DNA of 45,671 nt from Campylobacterales bacterium (GTDB lineage Bacteria > Campylobacterota > Campylobacteria > Campylobacterales > Sulfurospirillaceae). A program made the translations under genes and the position numbers. Numbering within the stretch: the stretch's first letter is position 1; the number at the start of each line of letters is the position of its first letter. The DNA lies in contig JAJRPV010000064.1 in the NCBI GenBank assembly GCA_024280575.1, positions 1 through 45,671 on the forward strand. Reading direction: 5' to 3'. Shown one piece after another: positions 1 to 8,279 of the stretch. The notes below the pieces were generated by a model, which did no database searches, was not told the origin of the DNA, and was given only the letters and a program-made list of their open reading frames with translations.

Positions 1-77
1 CTCAAGAGATATTCACTCAAAAGCTCTGCTATCTCTAAGTCATCCTCAATCATAAGCACTTTTATTATCTTTTTCAT
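1..77 (-). CDS. Response regulator, N-terminal fragment (truncated by window edge)
   Basis: The reverse strand starts with ATG at 77-75 and reads MKKIIKVLMIEDDLEIAELL before running off the window. A short hydrophobic strand followed by the acidic triad E-D-D is the start of a CheY-like receiver domain. Only about 25 residues are visible, so the output domain and the phosphoacceptor Asp cannot be seen. It diverges from the hydrogenase-like operon across a spacer of roughly 290 bp, so it may control that operon, but nothing in the sequence proves this. Confidence 0.75.
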   Translation of the reverse strand, partial: MKKIIKVLMIEDDLEIAELLSEYLL

Positions 78-217
78 AATGCCTCTTTAAAGTTTCTACG
101 ATAAAATTATATGACAATAGGGTTAATAGAGGGTGTCAATTTTTATATTTCTGGCTTTTGCTAGTCATGATCACAATATTTCCTTAAATATCAAGACTAA
201 TCTCAAAGTCCCTACAA

Positions 218-226
218 CCCCCCCCC
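218..226. repeat. C9 homopolymer tract in intergenic region
   Basis: Nine consecutive C residues lie in the divergent spacer between the response regulator and the Hyf/Ehr operon. Poly-C/G runs of this length are rare in AT-rich DNA. In Campylobacterota such tracts commonly vary in length and switch genes on and off. Here the tract lies outside any recognised reading frame, so any effect would be on transcription. Confidence 0.7.
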
Positions 227-280
227 ATAAAGCTATGAAAAGTAGGATTTTTCGAGAAAAAAGTGCGTAAGGTTAATTAT

Positions 281-353
281 TAAGCCCTTTTTTGATACAA
301 TACCACTCTTTATAGGAAAAATATTATTTTAGGACCTTCATAAGCCCTTTTTT
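281..353 (+). repeat. Direct repeat TAAGCCCTTTTTT, 60 bp apart, before hyfB-like gene
   Basis: The 13-mer TAAGCCCTTTTTT occurs at 281-293 and again at 341-353, exactly 60 bp apart, in the leader of the membrane-complex operon. The first copy abuts a probable -10 box (296-301) and the second lies about 18 bp before the first start codon. Spacing near six helical turns would suit paired binding of a regulator; a chance duplication is also possible. Confidence 0.5.
296..301 (+). promoter_or_regulatory. Probable -10 box of the Hyf/Ehr operon
   Basis: TACAAT at 296-301 follows a T-rich stretch, as in sigma-70 promoters of this group, which rely mainly on the -10 box. It would give a leader of about 60 nt before the ATG at 371. 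Confidence 0.45.
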
Positions 354-370
354 ATCTGGAAATTCGTATT

Positions 371-2251
371 ATGTTTTTATTTGACAATTTGTCTATTTTA
401 TTTCTGTTTTTAATAATGCTTGGAGTTGTGCCAAATTTGTTTTACTCATTTGGGTACTTGCCTCACATAAGAAGAAAAGCATACTATCTTTTACACTATT
501 TTTCTTTTATAGGGTCTATGGTTGGGGTTGTGGTTGCAGGAAATGCACTCGTTTTTCTTTTCTTTTGGGAGCTCATGAGCTTGACATCATGGCAGTTGAT
601 TTTGACAGAAGTTAAAGACAAATCAACTATAAAAGCTGCTAGATTTTACTTTTTTATGACTCATTTTGGTTTTATGTTTTTACTTCTTTTCTTTTTAATC
701 GTAACAAATGGAAATTTGGAAATTGATTTTGCTATGATGAAAAGTATAGCATCAGATTTTGCATATCCAACTCTACTGTTTTTCTTTGCGGTGCTTGGTC
801 TTTTAAGTAAAGCCGGAGCAGTTCCTATGCATGTATGGCTTCCTTATGCTCACCCGGAAGCTCCTAGTCCGGTTTCTGCTTTGATGAGTGGTATTATGTT
901 GAAGATTGCGATTTACGGTCTTTTTAGATTTACATTTGATATTTTGGGAACTTGGCCACTTGAATGGGGAATATTGATACTCATAATCGGTGCCTTATCA
1001 TCTCTCATCGGCGTTTTATATGCACTGAGTGAACATGATATCAAAGCACTTTTAGCAAATCATTCTATCGAAAATATAGGCATTATACTGTTAGGGTTTG
1101 GAATGGGAATGATTTTTTCTTCCTTGCATCTGCAAACTCTAAGTGCTTTTTCTTTTATAGCCGCACTTTTTCACACATTTAACCATATGAGTTTTAAATC
1201 ACTTCTTTTTATGGGGGGCGGTTCCGTTTTACATGAAACAAATACTAAAAATATGGAAAAATATGGTGGACTGATAAAGTCGATGCCGATAACTGCTTTT
1301 ACTTTTCTTTTAGCTTCTATCAGCATATCAGCACTCCCACCGACAAACGGATTTTTGAGTGAGTGGATGATATTCCAATCCTTGATAGGTTCATCTTCTA
1401 TAGACAATATATCTTTGAAATTAGCCATCTCTTTTTCAGTTTTTGCTCTTGCGTTGACAGGAGGTTTGGCTATAGCTTGTTTTGTAAAAGTTTTTGGCAT
1501 CACTTTTTTGGGCTTGCACAGAAGCACAAATGCAAAACATGCAAAAGAGGTAAACTTTATGATGAAGACAGGCATGATACTGATGAGCCTTGTGGTTGTA
1601 TCGCTAATGCTTTTTACACCATTTTATATGAAGTTTTTTGATTCAACTCTCAATGAACTTCTACATGTAAGCATATATAAACAAATATTTCCAAATATAT
1701 GGAGTCTGCACTCTGTTACTCCTTATGGGGGTATTGTTTCACCGTTGATTTTGTTAGTCGGTTTAATTGCTATAATTCTGGCGTTATATGCGGTTTTTAA
1801 GTCACTAAATATCAAAGAAAAAGTTTACCATACATGGGCATGCGGTTATAATACGACAGCCAAGACGCAGTATTCAGCGACCGGATTTGCCGGACCTATC
1901 AGAAGGTTTTTTACTTGGTTGTATAATCCAAATGAGCATTTTGAAAAAGAGATAATATCAGGACATAAAACAAAATTTGTAGATGCAAGTTTTAGCGTAC
2001 ATGTAGAGCCTTTGTTTGAGAGAACAATTTACAAAGGAAGCGTTAAGCTGGTAAATAAAATAAGTTATTATGTTTACAGGTTGGCACATTTTGAACAAAG
2101 TAGATATGCTGCTATGATATTTAATATGCTTTTATCTATCTTGTTTAGTTACAGGATTTTTGTACACGAATTTGATTGGGCAACTTTTTTACTGGAATCC
2201 GTGGTCATGCTAATATCAGTTAAAGTTCTTCTCATAGGAGAAAAGAGATGA
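371..2251 (+). CDS. Hydrogenase-4-type membrane subunit B (NuoL/HyfB-like)
   Basis: A 626-residue, very hydrophobic protein of the proton-pumping antiporter-like family (NuoL, HyfB, MrpA). The conserved core 'KAGAVPMHVWLPYAHPEAPSPVSALMSG' region (about residues 150-180) carries the Lys, the PxHxWLP motif and the PSPVSALMSG signature of these subunits; 'HTFNHMSFKSLLFM' near residue 270 is the second hallmark. Length matches HyfB/HycC. It is the first gene of a tight operon and overlaps the next gene by 4 bp. In the complex it should form a membrane ion channel that couples electron transfer to H+ or Na+ movement. The exact complex type (Hyf, Ehr or other) is set by the large subunit downstream, so no symbol is given. 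Confidence 0.9.
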   Translation: MFLFDNLSILFLFLIMLGVVPNLFYSFGYLPHIRRKAYYLLHYFSFIGSMVGVVVAGNALVFLFFWELMSLTSWQLILTEVKDKSTIKAARFYFFMTHFGFMFLLLFFLIVTNGNLEIDFAMMKSIASDFAYPTLLFFFAVLGLLSKAGAVPMHVWLPYAHPEAPSPVSALMSGIMLKIAIYGLFRFTFDILGTWPLEWGILILIIGALSSLIGVLYALSEHDIKALLANHSIENIGIILLGFGMGMIFSSLHLQTLSAFSFIAALFHTFNHMSFKSLLFMGGGSVLHETNTKNMEKYGGLIKSMPITAFTFLLASISISALPPTNGFLSEWMIFQSLIGSSSIDNISLKLAISFSVFALALTGGLAIACFVKVFGITFLGLHRSTNAKHAKEVNFMMKTGMILMSLVVVSLMLFTPFYMKFFDSTLNELLHVSIYKQIFPNIWSLHSVTPYGGIVSPLILLVGLIAIILALYAVFKSLNIKEKVYHTWACGYNTTAKTQYSATGFAGPIRRFFTWLYNPNEHFEKEIISGHKTKFVDASFSVHVEPLFERTIYKGSVKLVNKISYYVYRLAHFEQSRYAAMIFNMLLSILFSYRIFVHEFDWATFLLESVVMLISVKVLLIGEKR

Positions 2252-3168
2252 TTGTGTATGGTTTGACGATAATTTTATTGATATTCCTGTCGCCTCTTGT
2301 AACAAGTTTTATAAAAATGATAAAAATGTACCTGTTATATAAAAAGCCTATCCCAATTTTTCAAGGATACAGAGATTTTTCTAAACTTCTCTCAAAAGAG
2401 ATGATAATCTCCAAAGAGACAAGTTCTATCACAAGAATTGCTCCTTATCTTGTTTTGTCACCACTGCTGTTGATACTGTTTTTTTTGCCTCCAATCGCAG
2501 GGGGTGAGTATTATGTCAGTTTTATAGATGCTTTTACGATTACCGGACTCATATCACTCTCAACATTTTTTCTGATGATTTTAGGACTTGACAGTGCTAG
2601 CAGTTTTGGCGGTCTTGGCAGTAGCAGAGAAGCTTTTATATCCGCTTTGGTGGAGCCTGCTATGATTTTAGCTCTTTTTAGTGTTTCTATGATGGGGAAC
2701 AATCTGGGTTTAGGGCAGGCGAGTGTTAATTTAAATAATGATTTTCCGTATGCCCATATGGCAAGTTATCTGTTCGCGGCTATCAGTTTTTTTATATTGC
2801 TGATTGCGGAAAATGGAAGAATTCCTGTTGATAATCCGGAGACTCACCTCGAATTAACCATGGTGCACGAAGCTATGATTTTGGATTTGAGTGGATTTTA
2901 TTTGATGTTGATAGAGAGTGCAGGAAGTATAAAATTTATGATTTTTGCCTCCATATTTGCATCCTTGTTTATGCCGTTTGGTTTGCATTTACCTATATTT
3001 TTAGGAATTATCGTTTTTGTATTAAAGATATTCTTTATAGCGATTTTGGTGTCACTTTTAGAAGTAAATACGGCAAAGTTAAGGCTTTTTAAAGTTCCAA
3101 ATTTATTGGGTATTGCGATAGTTTTTGCATTTTTATCCTTGATAACATTTTATGTGTTGGGGGCCTAA
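2248..3168 (+). CDS. Hydrogenase-4-type membrane subunit C (NuoH/HyfC-like)
   Basis: A 306-residue protein with about eight membrane segments, homologous to HyfC/HycD and NuoH, the subunit that connects the peripheral arm to the ion-pumping membrane subunits. Recognisable motifs are 'PIPIFQGYRDFSKLLSKE' (residues about 35-52), matching the family P-x-FQgY-D--KLl-KE, and 'AENGRIPVDNPETHLELTMVHEAM' (about 190-213), the highly conserved loop facing the quinone or Fe-S region. Start ATG overlaps the stop of the preceding gene; the following gene starts immediately after the stop, showing translational coupling. Confidence 0.9.
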   Translation: MIVYGLTIILLIFLSPLVTSFIKMIKMYLLYKKPIPIFQGYRDFSKLLSKEMIISKETSSITRIAPYLVLSPLLLILFFLPPIAGGEYYVSFIDAFTITGLISLSTFFLMILGLDSASSFGGLGSSREAFISALVEPAMILALFSVSMMGNNLGLGQASVNLNNDFPYAHMASYLFAAISFFILLIAENGRIPVDNPETHLELTMVHEAMILDLSGFYLMLIESAGSIKFMIFASIFASLFMPFGLHLPIFLGIIVFVLKIFFIAILVSLLEVNTAKLRLFKVPNLLGIAIVFAFLSLITFYVLGA

Positions 3169-3768
3169 ATGACGAGTTTGTTGATAGGATTGTTTTTAGC
3201 GACACTCATAGTTGCCCTTTTTACGATGCGTTTATACAGACTGATACTTTGGTACTCTCTAAATTCGTTGACATTGGCACTCTTGGCTATAACGATAGGT
3301 ATCAACATAGACGATAACGCGATGATTATAAGCGGCTTCTTAACGCTTGTTTTGAAAGCTTTTTTAATTCCCTATATTCTGAAAAGAGTTAGCATAAGAT
3401 TTGATCTCTCAAGGCAAATAGAGCCAAATATCCCTGTTCACTACTCTGTTATTTTAGTTCCGGCACTTTTGGTTTTTACATTTTATCTCTCCGAGCCTAT
3501 CACAAATATGATATCTTCAAACACAAATGATGTTGCTATCAGCATATCGGCACTGTTTTTATCGCTTTTGCTGATGATGGAACATAGAAATATAGCACCA
3601 AAAATAATAGGATTTTTGACGATAGAAAATTCACTCTTTTTGTTAGGAACTACGGCAACAAACGTAATGCCTATGCTTATAGAGCTTGGTATATTTTTTG
3701 ATTTATTGATGGCGATAGTGATAGTTAACTTACTATTTGGTCACGATGACGAGGAGGTTGCGGAATGA
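3169..3768 (+). CDS. Hydrogenase-4-type membrane subunit E (HyfE-like)
   Basis: A 199-residue integral membrane protein with about six helices, abutting the HyfC-like gene and overlapping the HyfF-like gene by 4 bp. Length and position match HyfE, the small membrane subunit related to NuoK/MrpC. A 'LTLVLKAFLIPYIL' segment near residue 60 contains the membrane Lys expected in this family. Identification depends mainly on operon position and topology, as the family has few invariant residues. Confidence 0.8.
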   Translation: MTSLLIGLFLATLIVALFTMRLYRLILWYSLNSLTLALLAITIGINIDDNAMIISGFLTLVLKAFLIPYILKRVSIRFDLSRQIEPNIPVHYSVILVPALLVFTFYLSEPITNMISSNTNDVAISISALFLSLLLMMEHRNIAPKIIGFLTIENSLFLLGTTATNVMPMLIELGIFFDLLMAIVIVNLLFGHDDEEVAE

Positions 3769-5177
3769 TTTATCTTTTATTGTTGCCGGCTTTTATAATG
3801 CTTGTTTTATCATTTTGGAATTTAGAAAAATCAAAATTCGTACTGCCTGCTACTTCATTGCTGATTTTATATCCTTCTATTAAGCTTTTTTTTCTTCCAA
3901 AACCATATAAAATTTGGGGAGAATACTTAGTGGCCGATGATTTAAGTGCATATATAATGCTAGTCTCGTCAATCGTGGCTATAAGCGTTACTTTGGCGGT
4001 CAGCACTTTAGGGCTACATGTAAAGATAAGCAATAATGCTTATGTCAAGTTTTATCGTTTTTTTGCTCTGTTTTGGATTGGTTTAACACTATCTATTGTG
4101 GCAAACAATATGGGAATTTACTGGATAGGTTTGGAGACAGCCACCCTAAGTACAGTTTATATGATTAAAACAAACAGCACTGTTATGGCGAGAAAAGAGG
4201 CTTGGAACTATATGATTGTGGGAGCTATCGCTATTTCATTGATACTTTTTGGGATTATTCTGATTTACGCGAGTGCGAAACCCATCCTTGGCGAGCGGGC
4301 TATTGATTTTTCAGCCCTTTTGTTAAATGCAAAACAGATTAAATCACCATTTCTTTTTGAGATAGGTTTTGCGATTACGACTCTTGGAATGTTTATAAAA
4401 ATGGGATTTTTCCCTATGAATTTATGGCTAGCAAATATTGAGCGAGCATCATTTTATCCCGTAGCTGCACTCTTTAGCGGTATCTTGGAAAGCGCCGTTA
4501 TGATTGGGTTTTTCAAATTTAGCCGCATTGCATCCGTTGTGAACTCGGCACATGTATTTATTTTTGTATTTATTTATACCATTCTTACTATATTTATCGT
4601 CTCTTTTTTGATATATCGTGCCAAAGATTTTATGAGACTTTTTTCACTATCGGGAGTCGAGCATATGGCATTAATTGCTCTTTTTTGGGCAAGTGGAGGA
4701 GTCTTTGCGGCACTCTTGCATTTTGGAGCACATGCTTTTTTAAAGCCTGCACTGTTTCTATCAACCGGAATTTTGGAATCAAGAGGAAAATACAGGATAG
4801 CGGGAGCATTGAGAGGTTATAGCGGTATCAAGGGAAAGGCTTTTTATTTCCTAACAGGCATATTTTTACTTGCCATTGTATCTGCTCCGCCAAGTCCTAT
4901 GTTCTTCTCAGAATTATACGGTTTTGCATCTATGGTAGAGTTGGCAAAAACCAATAAACACTTACTTTTAATGATCAGTGCAATTATCTTGCTGTTGATT
5001 TTACTTTCAATCATCTTTTATAAATTTATAGAGATTTATCAATCAATGAAATATGAAGGGATAGAGAAGAAAAAAGTAGTATATGGCAATGAAGTGTTGG
5101 CTTTGATTATATTTGCAGTTTCTTTAATAGCACTGCTAACTCCTTGGAGTTTTGAGTTTTTAAGAGGGATTTCATGA
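3765..5177 (+). CDS. Hydrogenase-4-type membrane subunit F (NuoN/HyfF-like)
   Basis: A 470-residue antiporter-like membrane subunit related to HyfF, NuoN and MrpD, with about 13-14 membrane segments. Visible family features are 'WIGLETATLSTVYMI' near residue 120, with the membrane Glu typical of the first ion half-channel, 'IKMGFFPMNLWLANIERASFYPVAALFSGILE' (about 210-240), a diverged form of the KxGxxPxHxWLPxAh.aP signature, and 'HFGAHAFLKPALFLSTG' (about 318-334). The His of PxHxWL is replaced by Asn here, as happens in HyfF-type subunits. It is the second potential ion channel of the complex and overlaps the DUF167 gene by 4 bp (ATGA). Confidence 0.88.
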   Translation: MIYLLLLPAFIMLVLSFWNLEKSKFVLPATSLLILYPSIKLFFLPKPYKIWGEYLVADDLSAYIMLVSSIVAISVTLAVSTLGLHVKISNNAYVKFYRFFALFWIGLTLSIVANNMGIYWIGLETATLSTVYMIKTNSTVMARKEAWNYMIVGAIAISLILFGIILIYASAKPILGERAIDFSALLLNAKQIKSPFLFEIGFAITTLGMFIKMGFFPMNLWLANIERASFYPVAALFSGILESAVMIGFFKFSRIASVVNSAHVFIFVFIYTILTIFIVSFLIYRAKDFMRLFSLSGVEHMALIALFWASGGVFAALLHFGAHAFLKPALFLSTGILESRGKYRIAGALRGYSGIKGKAFYFLTGIFLLAIVSAPPSPMFFSELYGFASMVELAKTNKHLLLMISAIILLLILLSIIFYKFIEIYQSMKYEGIEKKKVVYGNEVLALIIFAVSLIALLTPWSFEFLRGIS

Positions 5178-5488
5178 GAGAAAAGATGTTTTATCATTTT
5201 GAAGATGAAGTTTTGATTTTAAATGTTTTAGGTACTCCCTCTGCAAAAGTTGATAAAATCGGAAAAATAAGAGGAGATCAACTCAAAATTGCGATAAAAG
5301 CTGCAGCAGAAGATGGAAAAGCGACGGATTATATGATTAAATTTTTAGCAAAAGAGTTTGGCGTAAAAAAATCCGACATAGAGTTGGTTTTTGGATTGAC
5401 AAGCGTAAATAAACAGTTTAAAATCTTTAATCCCAAAAAATTTCCCAAAGTGATGCAAGAGTATTTGGATAAAGAAGAAAACAGATGA
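5174..5488 (+). CDS. DUF167/YggU-family protein inside the Hyf/Ehr operon
   Basis: A 104-residue soluble protein. The central part, residues about 26-82 ('KIGKIRGDQLKIAIKAAAEDGKAT...FLAKEFGVKKSDIELVFGLTSVNKQFKI'), matches the DUF167/YggU pattern: GdxLkixvxAppxdGKAN, then LAkxlgvkksdvelvsGxtSrxKxxxI. The usual A-N after GK is A-T. The family has known structures but no agreed function. It is locked into the operon by 4-bp overlaps on both sides (ATGA), between the HyfF-like and large-subunit genes, so it is almost certainly co-translated with the complex. A role as assembly factor or accessory subunit is inference. It should not be mistaken for the NuoC-like domain, which is at the start of the next gene. 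Confidence 0.75.
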   Translation: MREKMFYHFEDEVLILNVLGTPSAKVDKIGKIRGDQLKIAIKAAAEDGKATDYMIKFLAKEFGVKKSDIELVFGLTSVNKQFKIFNPKKFPKVMQEYLDKEENR

Positions 5489-6857
5489 AACAACAAAGAT
5501 TAATAGCTAGATTTGCCATTGAAAACAGTGATAATTTTGAAGTGATTACTCTTTTTGATGATGAGATGAAAAGAGAAGAGATTGATAAGGAAAATCCAAT
5601 ACTTGAGTCCATATCTTCAAAATATACAACTGCCACATGGTTTGAGAGAAAGATACGAGATGATTTTGGTATAAATATTATAAATAGCTATGATAACAGG
5701 CCTCTTGTTCATCACGAGAGATTTCCAAAGATATCTCCTCTAAAAAAAGATTTTAAAGATGAAGAGATTAAATTTAGTGAATATACACCTTATAAATATG
5801 AGACAGTAAAGGGCGATGGTGTGTTTGAAGTAGCGGTGGGACCTATACATGCGGGCATCATAGAGCCGGGGCATTTTCAGTTTTCTCAAGAGGGAGAGAG
5901 GATGCTTCATCTTGAAGTGAGACATTTTTATACTTACCGTGGAATAGAAAAATCTCTTGAGGGCAAAAAACTTTTGGATTCACGAGAAATGATAGAAAAA
6001 ATAAGCGGAAATGAAAGCATAGCCTATCAGTTAGCACTGTTTGATATAATCGTGCAGGCTAGTGGTGTTGCATATGAGTATGAGTTGAAAAAATACCACT
6101 GTTTGCTTTTGGAAACAGAAAGGATTATTCATCATTTAACTGACATCGGATTTATTCCCAATGATGCCGGATTTGGAGCTGCACTTTCATTTGCTTCTCA
6201 ATTAACGGAAGATGCGAGAGTATTTTTAAAAGAGATAAGCAATCACATATTTGGTTTTGGAAGTATTGGATTTGAAACTAAAGAGTATGATGAAAAAAAG
6301 ATTATAGATTTTTTAAACACTTTGGAAAAAAAAGTTAAATGGTTTGAAGATTGGATTATTGATATTCCCTCACTTTGGGCGAGATTTGATACGACAGGTG
6401 TTTTAAGCAGACAAAAAGCCAGAAAATACGGAGTTGTCGGTGTGGTTGCAAGAGCGAGTGGAAAAAAGTCGATTGCAGAGATAATGATTTTTACAAAAAA
6501 CATGGTTTTGTTTTGCAAAATGAAACAGTTGGCGATGTTGGTTCTAGATTTAAACTTAGAATAAAAGAGATATATAACTCAATTGCGATGATAAGAAACT
6601 TTATAGGCTTTACATGTAGAGTAAAAAAACCAACAAGTTTCCAAGACGGAGAGTATATGAGTTTTACGGAGAGTTCAATCGGAGAGCTTTTTATGTTTAT
6701 AAAGTTAAAAGACGGAGTGATAGAGAGATTTTACGCAAGAGATCCTAGTTTCATTAATTGGCAAGCACTCTATCTGATGATGGAAAAAGACATCATCGCA
6801 GATTTTCCGCTGATAAATAAAAGTTGTGATCTTAGTTACGCAGGAAATGACTTATGA
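5485..6857 (+). CDS. HyfG/NuoCD-like large subunit without Ni ligands; interrupted by a -1 frameshift
   Basis: Two frames together encode about 457 residues. Residues 50-90 ('WFERKIRDDFGINI...PLKKDF') are NuoC-like, and from residue 114 the protein matches NuoD/HyfG ('VGPIHAGIIEPGHFQFS', 'RHFYTYRGIEKSLEG'). Where [NiFe] hydrogenases have RxCGxC, this has KISGNES (172-178), and the C-terminal DPCxxC is replaced by 'INKSCDLSYAGNDL'. It therefore cannot hold a normal NiFe centre and fits the energy-converting-hydrogenase-related (Ehr) group. Frame 0 (start 5485) diverges after GGA AAA AAG at 6460-6468 and ends at 6564. The -1 frame from 6468 continues VDCRDNDFYKKHGFVLQNET and ends at 6857. The junction is the slippery heptamer A_AAA_AAG (6462-6468). 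It could be programmed frameshifting, a lost A in an A7 run, or a sequencing error. It overlaps the next gene by 4 bp. Confidence 0.8.
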
Positions 6858-7387
6858 TAAAATTTTGGAAAAAAAGATTAGAAAATCCAATCTCAACAAA
6901 ACACTTAGAGCTAGATTCCAAGCTAGCAGATTTAAAAAAAGAGTTAAAAAATAAAATAAACAAAAAATTCGCAGGAAGCCTAGCAATCAGAATGGTAAGC
7001 GCAGGAAGTTGCAATGCCTGTGAAGCAGAGTGCAATGCACTCTCAAACCCGTATTATGATTTGGATAGATTGGGAATCCATTTCGTAGCAAGTCCAAGGC
7101 ACGCAGATGTGATATTGCTAAGTGGTGTAGTTTCAGTAAATATGTATCATCATGTATTGGATGCATATCTTCAAACACCAAAACCTTCGTATCTCATAAC
7201 ACTGGGAGATTGTCCTGTATTGGAGGGCGTATTTCAAAAAAACTTTGCCATAAAAGGTGCAAAATCCCTAAATATAAAAATATTTCACCATATCAAAGGA
7301 TGTCCACCCGAACCAAAAAACATAATAGAGGGATTGTTGGAATTTTTAAGTAAACTAGAAGACAGCCACAGTCATAATATTTTATGA
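6854..7387 (+). CDS. HyfI/NuoB-like small subunit with [4Fe-4S] ligands
   Basis: A 177-residue protein of the NuoB/HyfI/EchC family, which carries the proximal [4Fe-4S] cluster next to the large subunit. All expected cysteines are present: GSCNACEAEC (C53, C56, C60), GDCP (C120) and the hallmark KGCPPEP (C150). The first 40 residues are charged and amphipathic, and the C-terminus is His/Ser-rich. The cluster site is thus kept while the large subunit has lost its Ni ligands, as in Ehr complexes. No ferredoxin-like HyfA or HyfH subunit is encoded here, so the electron donor is unknown. It is the last gene of the operon, and tyrA converges on it. Confidence 0.88.
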   Translation: MIKFWKKRLENPISTKHLELDSKLADLKKELKNKINKKFAGSLAIRMVSAGSCNACEAECNALSNPYYDLDRLGIHFVASPRHADVILLSGVVSVNMYHHVLDAYLQTPKPSYLITLGDCPVLEGVFQKNFAIKGAKSLNIKIFHHIKGCPPEPKNIIEGLLEFLSKLEDSHSHNIL

Positions 7388-7415
7388 AGAGTTGTTGCGC
7401 TTCCCATCCATTTTT

Positions 7416-8198
7416 CTAACTCATTCCAATTTTTTCTTCTATGATTTTTTTGCATTTTGCCAATTCTGCTTCAAAAAGCGTGATGGAGTTGAGCAAGTTA
7501 TCTCGGTTTTGCTTGAAGATATCAGTCCACATTATCGGTGAAGATTTTGCTATTCTACTCATATCTTTAAAACCGCCACCTGCAAGTAAAAGTATGCTTT
7601 TTGGGTCTTCTTGCCCCATAACGCTGTTTGCAAGAGCGTAACTTAGTGCATGTGGAAGATGCGATATAAAAGAGGCATGTTTATCGTGAGCACCAGCTTC
7701 CATAAATACAATTTTCATACCGATATGAGAAAATATTTGAATAGCTCTGTTTTTGTGGGTGTCTCCACTTTCGTCCATATTACACAAAACTACCACATGG
7801 TCATGGTATAAGTTTTCAATAGCTGCATTTGGACCAAATTTTTCAGTTCCTGCCATCGGGTGGGCTGCTATAAAATTCTCTCTTATAACTTCGGGAGTAT
7901 TGTTTATTATTTTATCTTTTGTACTTCCTAAGTCTATAATTGTAGTCTCTTTAGAGATGTCTGTTAAGCTTTTCATCACTTCTATGATAGCTTCAACAGG
8001 GATTGCCAAAAAAATAGTATCGCATTTTTTGATTTCTGAAAAAGAGACTATTTCATCCACCAACCCGAGCTTTAAAGCCTCTTCACAATGTGAAAGGTTA
8101 TGGTCAAATCCATATATTTTAGATACAAATTTTATATCTTTTAAAGCAAGCCCTAAAGAACCTCCCATTAGACCGAGTCCTATAATTCCAATTTTCAT
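7416..8198 (-). CDS. tyrA: Prephenate dehydrogenase
   Basis: A 260-residue NAD(P)-dependent enzyme of tyrosine synthesis converting prephenate to 4-hydroxyphenylpyruvate. The N-terminus 'MKIGIIGLGLMGGSLGLAL' is a Rossmann GxGxxG dinucleotide site. 'GSTKDKI' (about 94-100), 'AAHPMAGTEKFGP' (about 114-126) and 'HDKHASFISHLPHALSYALA' (about 168-187) are the substrate-binding and catalytic His motifs of TyrA. It lacks chorismate mutase and ACT domains, so it is a stand-alone form. It is transcribed divergently from bamA and converges with the Hyf/Ehr operon. Confidence 0.93.
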   Translation of the reverse strand: MKIGIIGLGLMGGSLGLALKDIKFVSKIYGFDHNLSHCEEALKLGLVDEIVSFSEIKKCDTIFLAIPVEAIIEVMKSLTDISKETTIIDLGSTKDKIINNTPEVIRENFIAAHPMAGTEKFGPNAAIENLYHDHVVVLCNMDESGDTHKNRAIQIFSHIGMKIVFMEAGAHDKHASFISHLPHALSYALANSVMGQEDPKSILLLAGGGFKDMSRIAKSSPIMWTDIFKQNRDNLLNSITLFEAELAKCKKIIEEKIGMS

Positions 8199-8238
8199 AT
8201 CAATGTAGCCTTTAACTAATAATTAATTCCAAAAATGG

Positions 8239-8244
8239 TATTAT
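8239..8244 (+). promoter_or_regulatory. Probable -10 box of bamA
   Basis: TATTAT at 8239-8244 is preceded by TGG (extended -10 character) in the short divergent spacer between tyrA and bamA. It would give a leader of about 30 nt ending in AAAAGG before the ATG at 8280. Confidence 0.4.
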
Positions 8245-8279
8245 ATCCTTTTTTTATGAGAATATATAAAAGGTTTTTA

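Noticed and set aside
1363-1641. Overlapping frame inside the HyfB-like gene
   Set aside because: It lies in another frame of a strongly conserved membrane protein, has Cys-rich random-looking sequence and no start signal.
371-7387. A functional H2-evolving hydrogenase 4 with formate hydrogenlyase role
   Set aside because: The large subunit lacks the Ni-binding cysteines, and no formate dehydrogenase, ferredoxin subunits or maturation genes are in the window.
8235-8279. Earlier ATG start of bamA at 8235
   Set aside because: It would put 15 residues before a good signal peptide; ATG 8280 has AAAAGG at proper distance.
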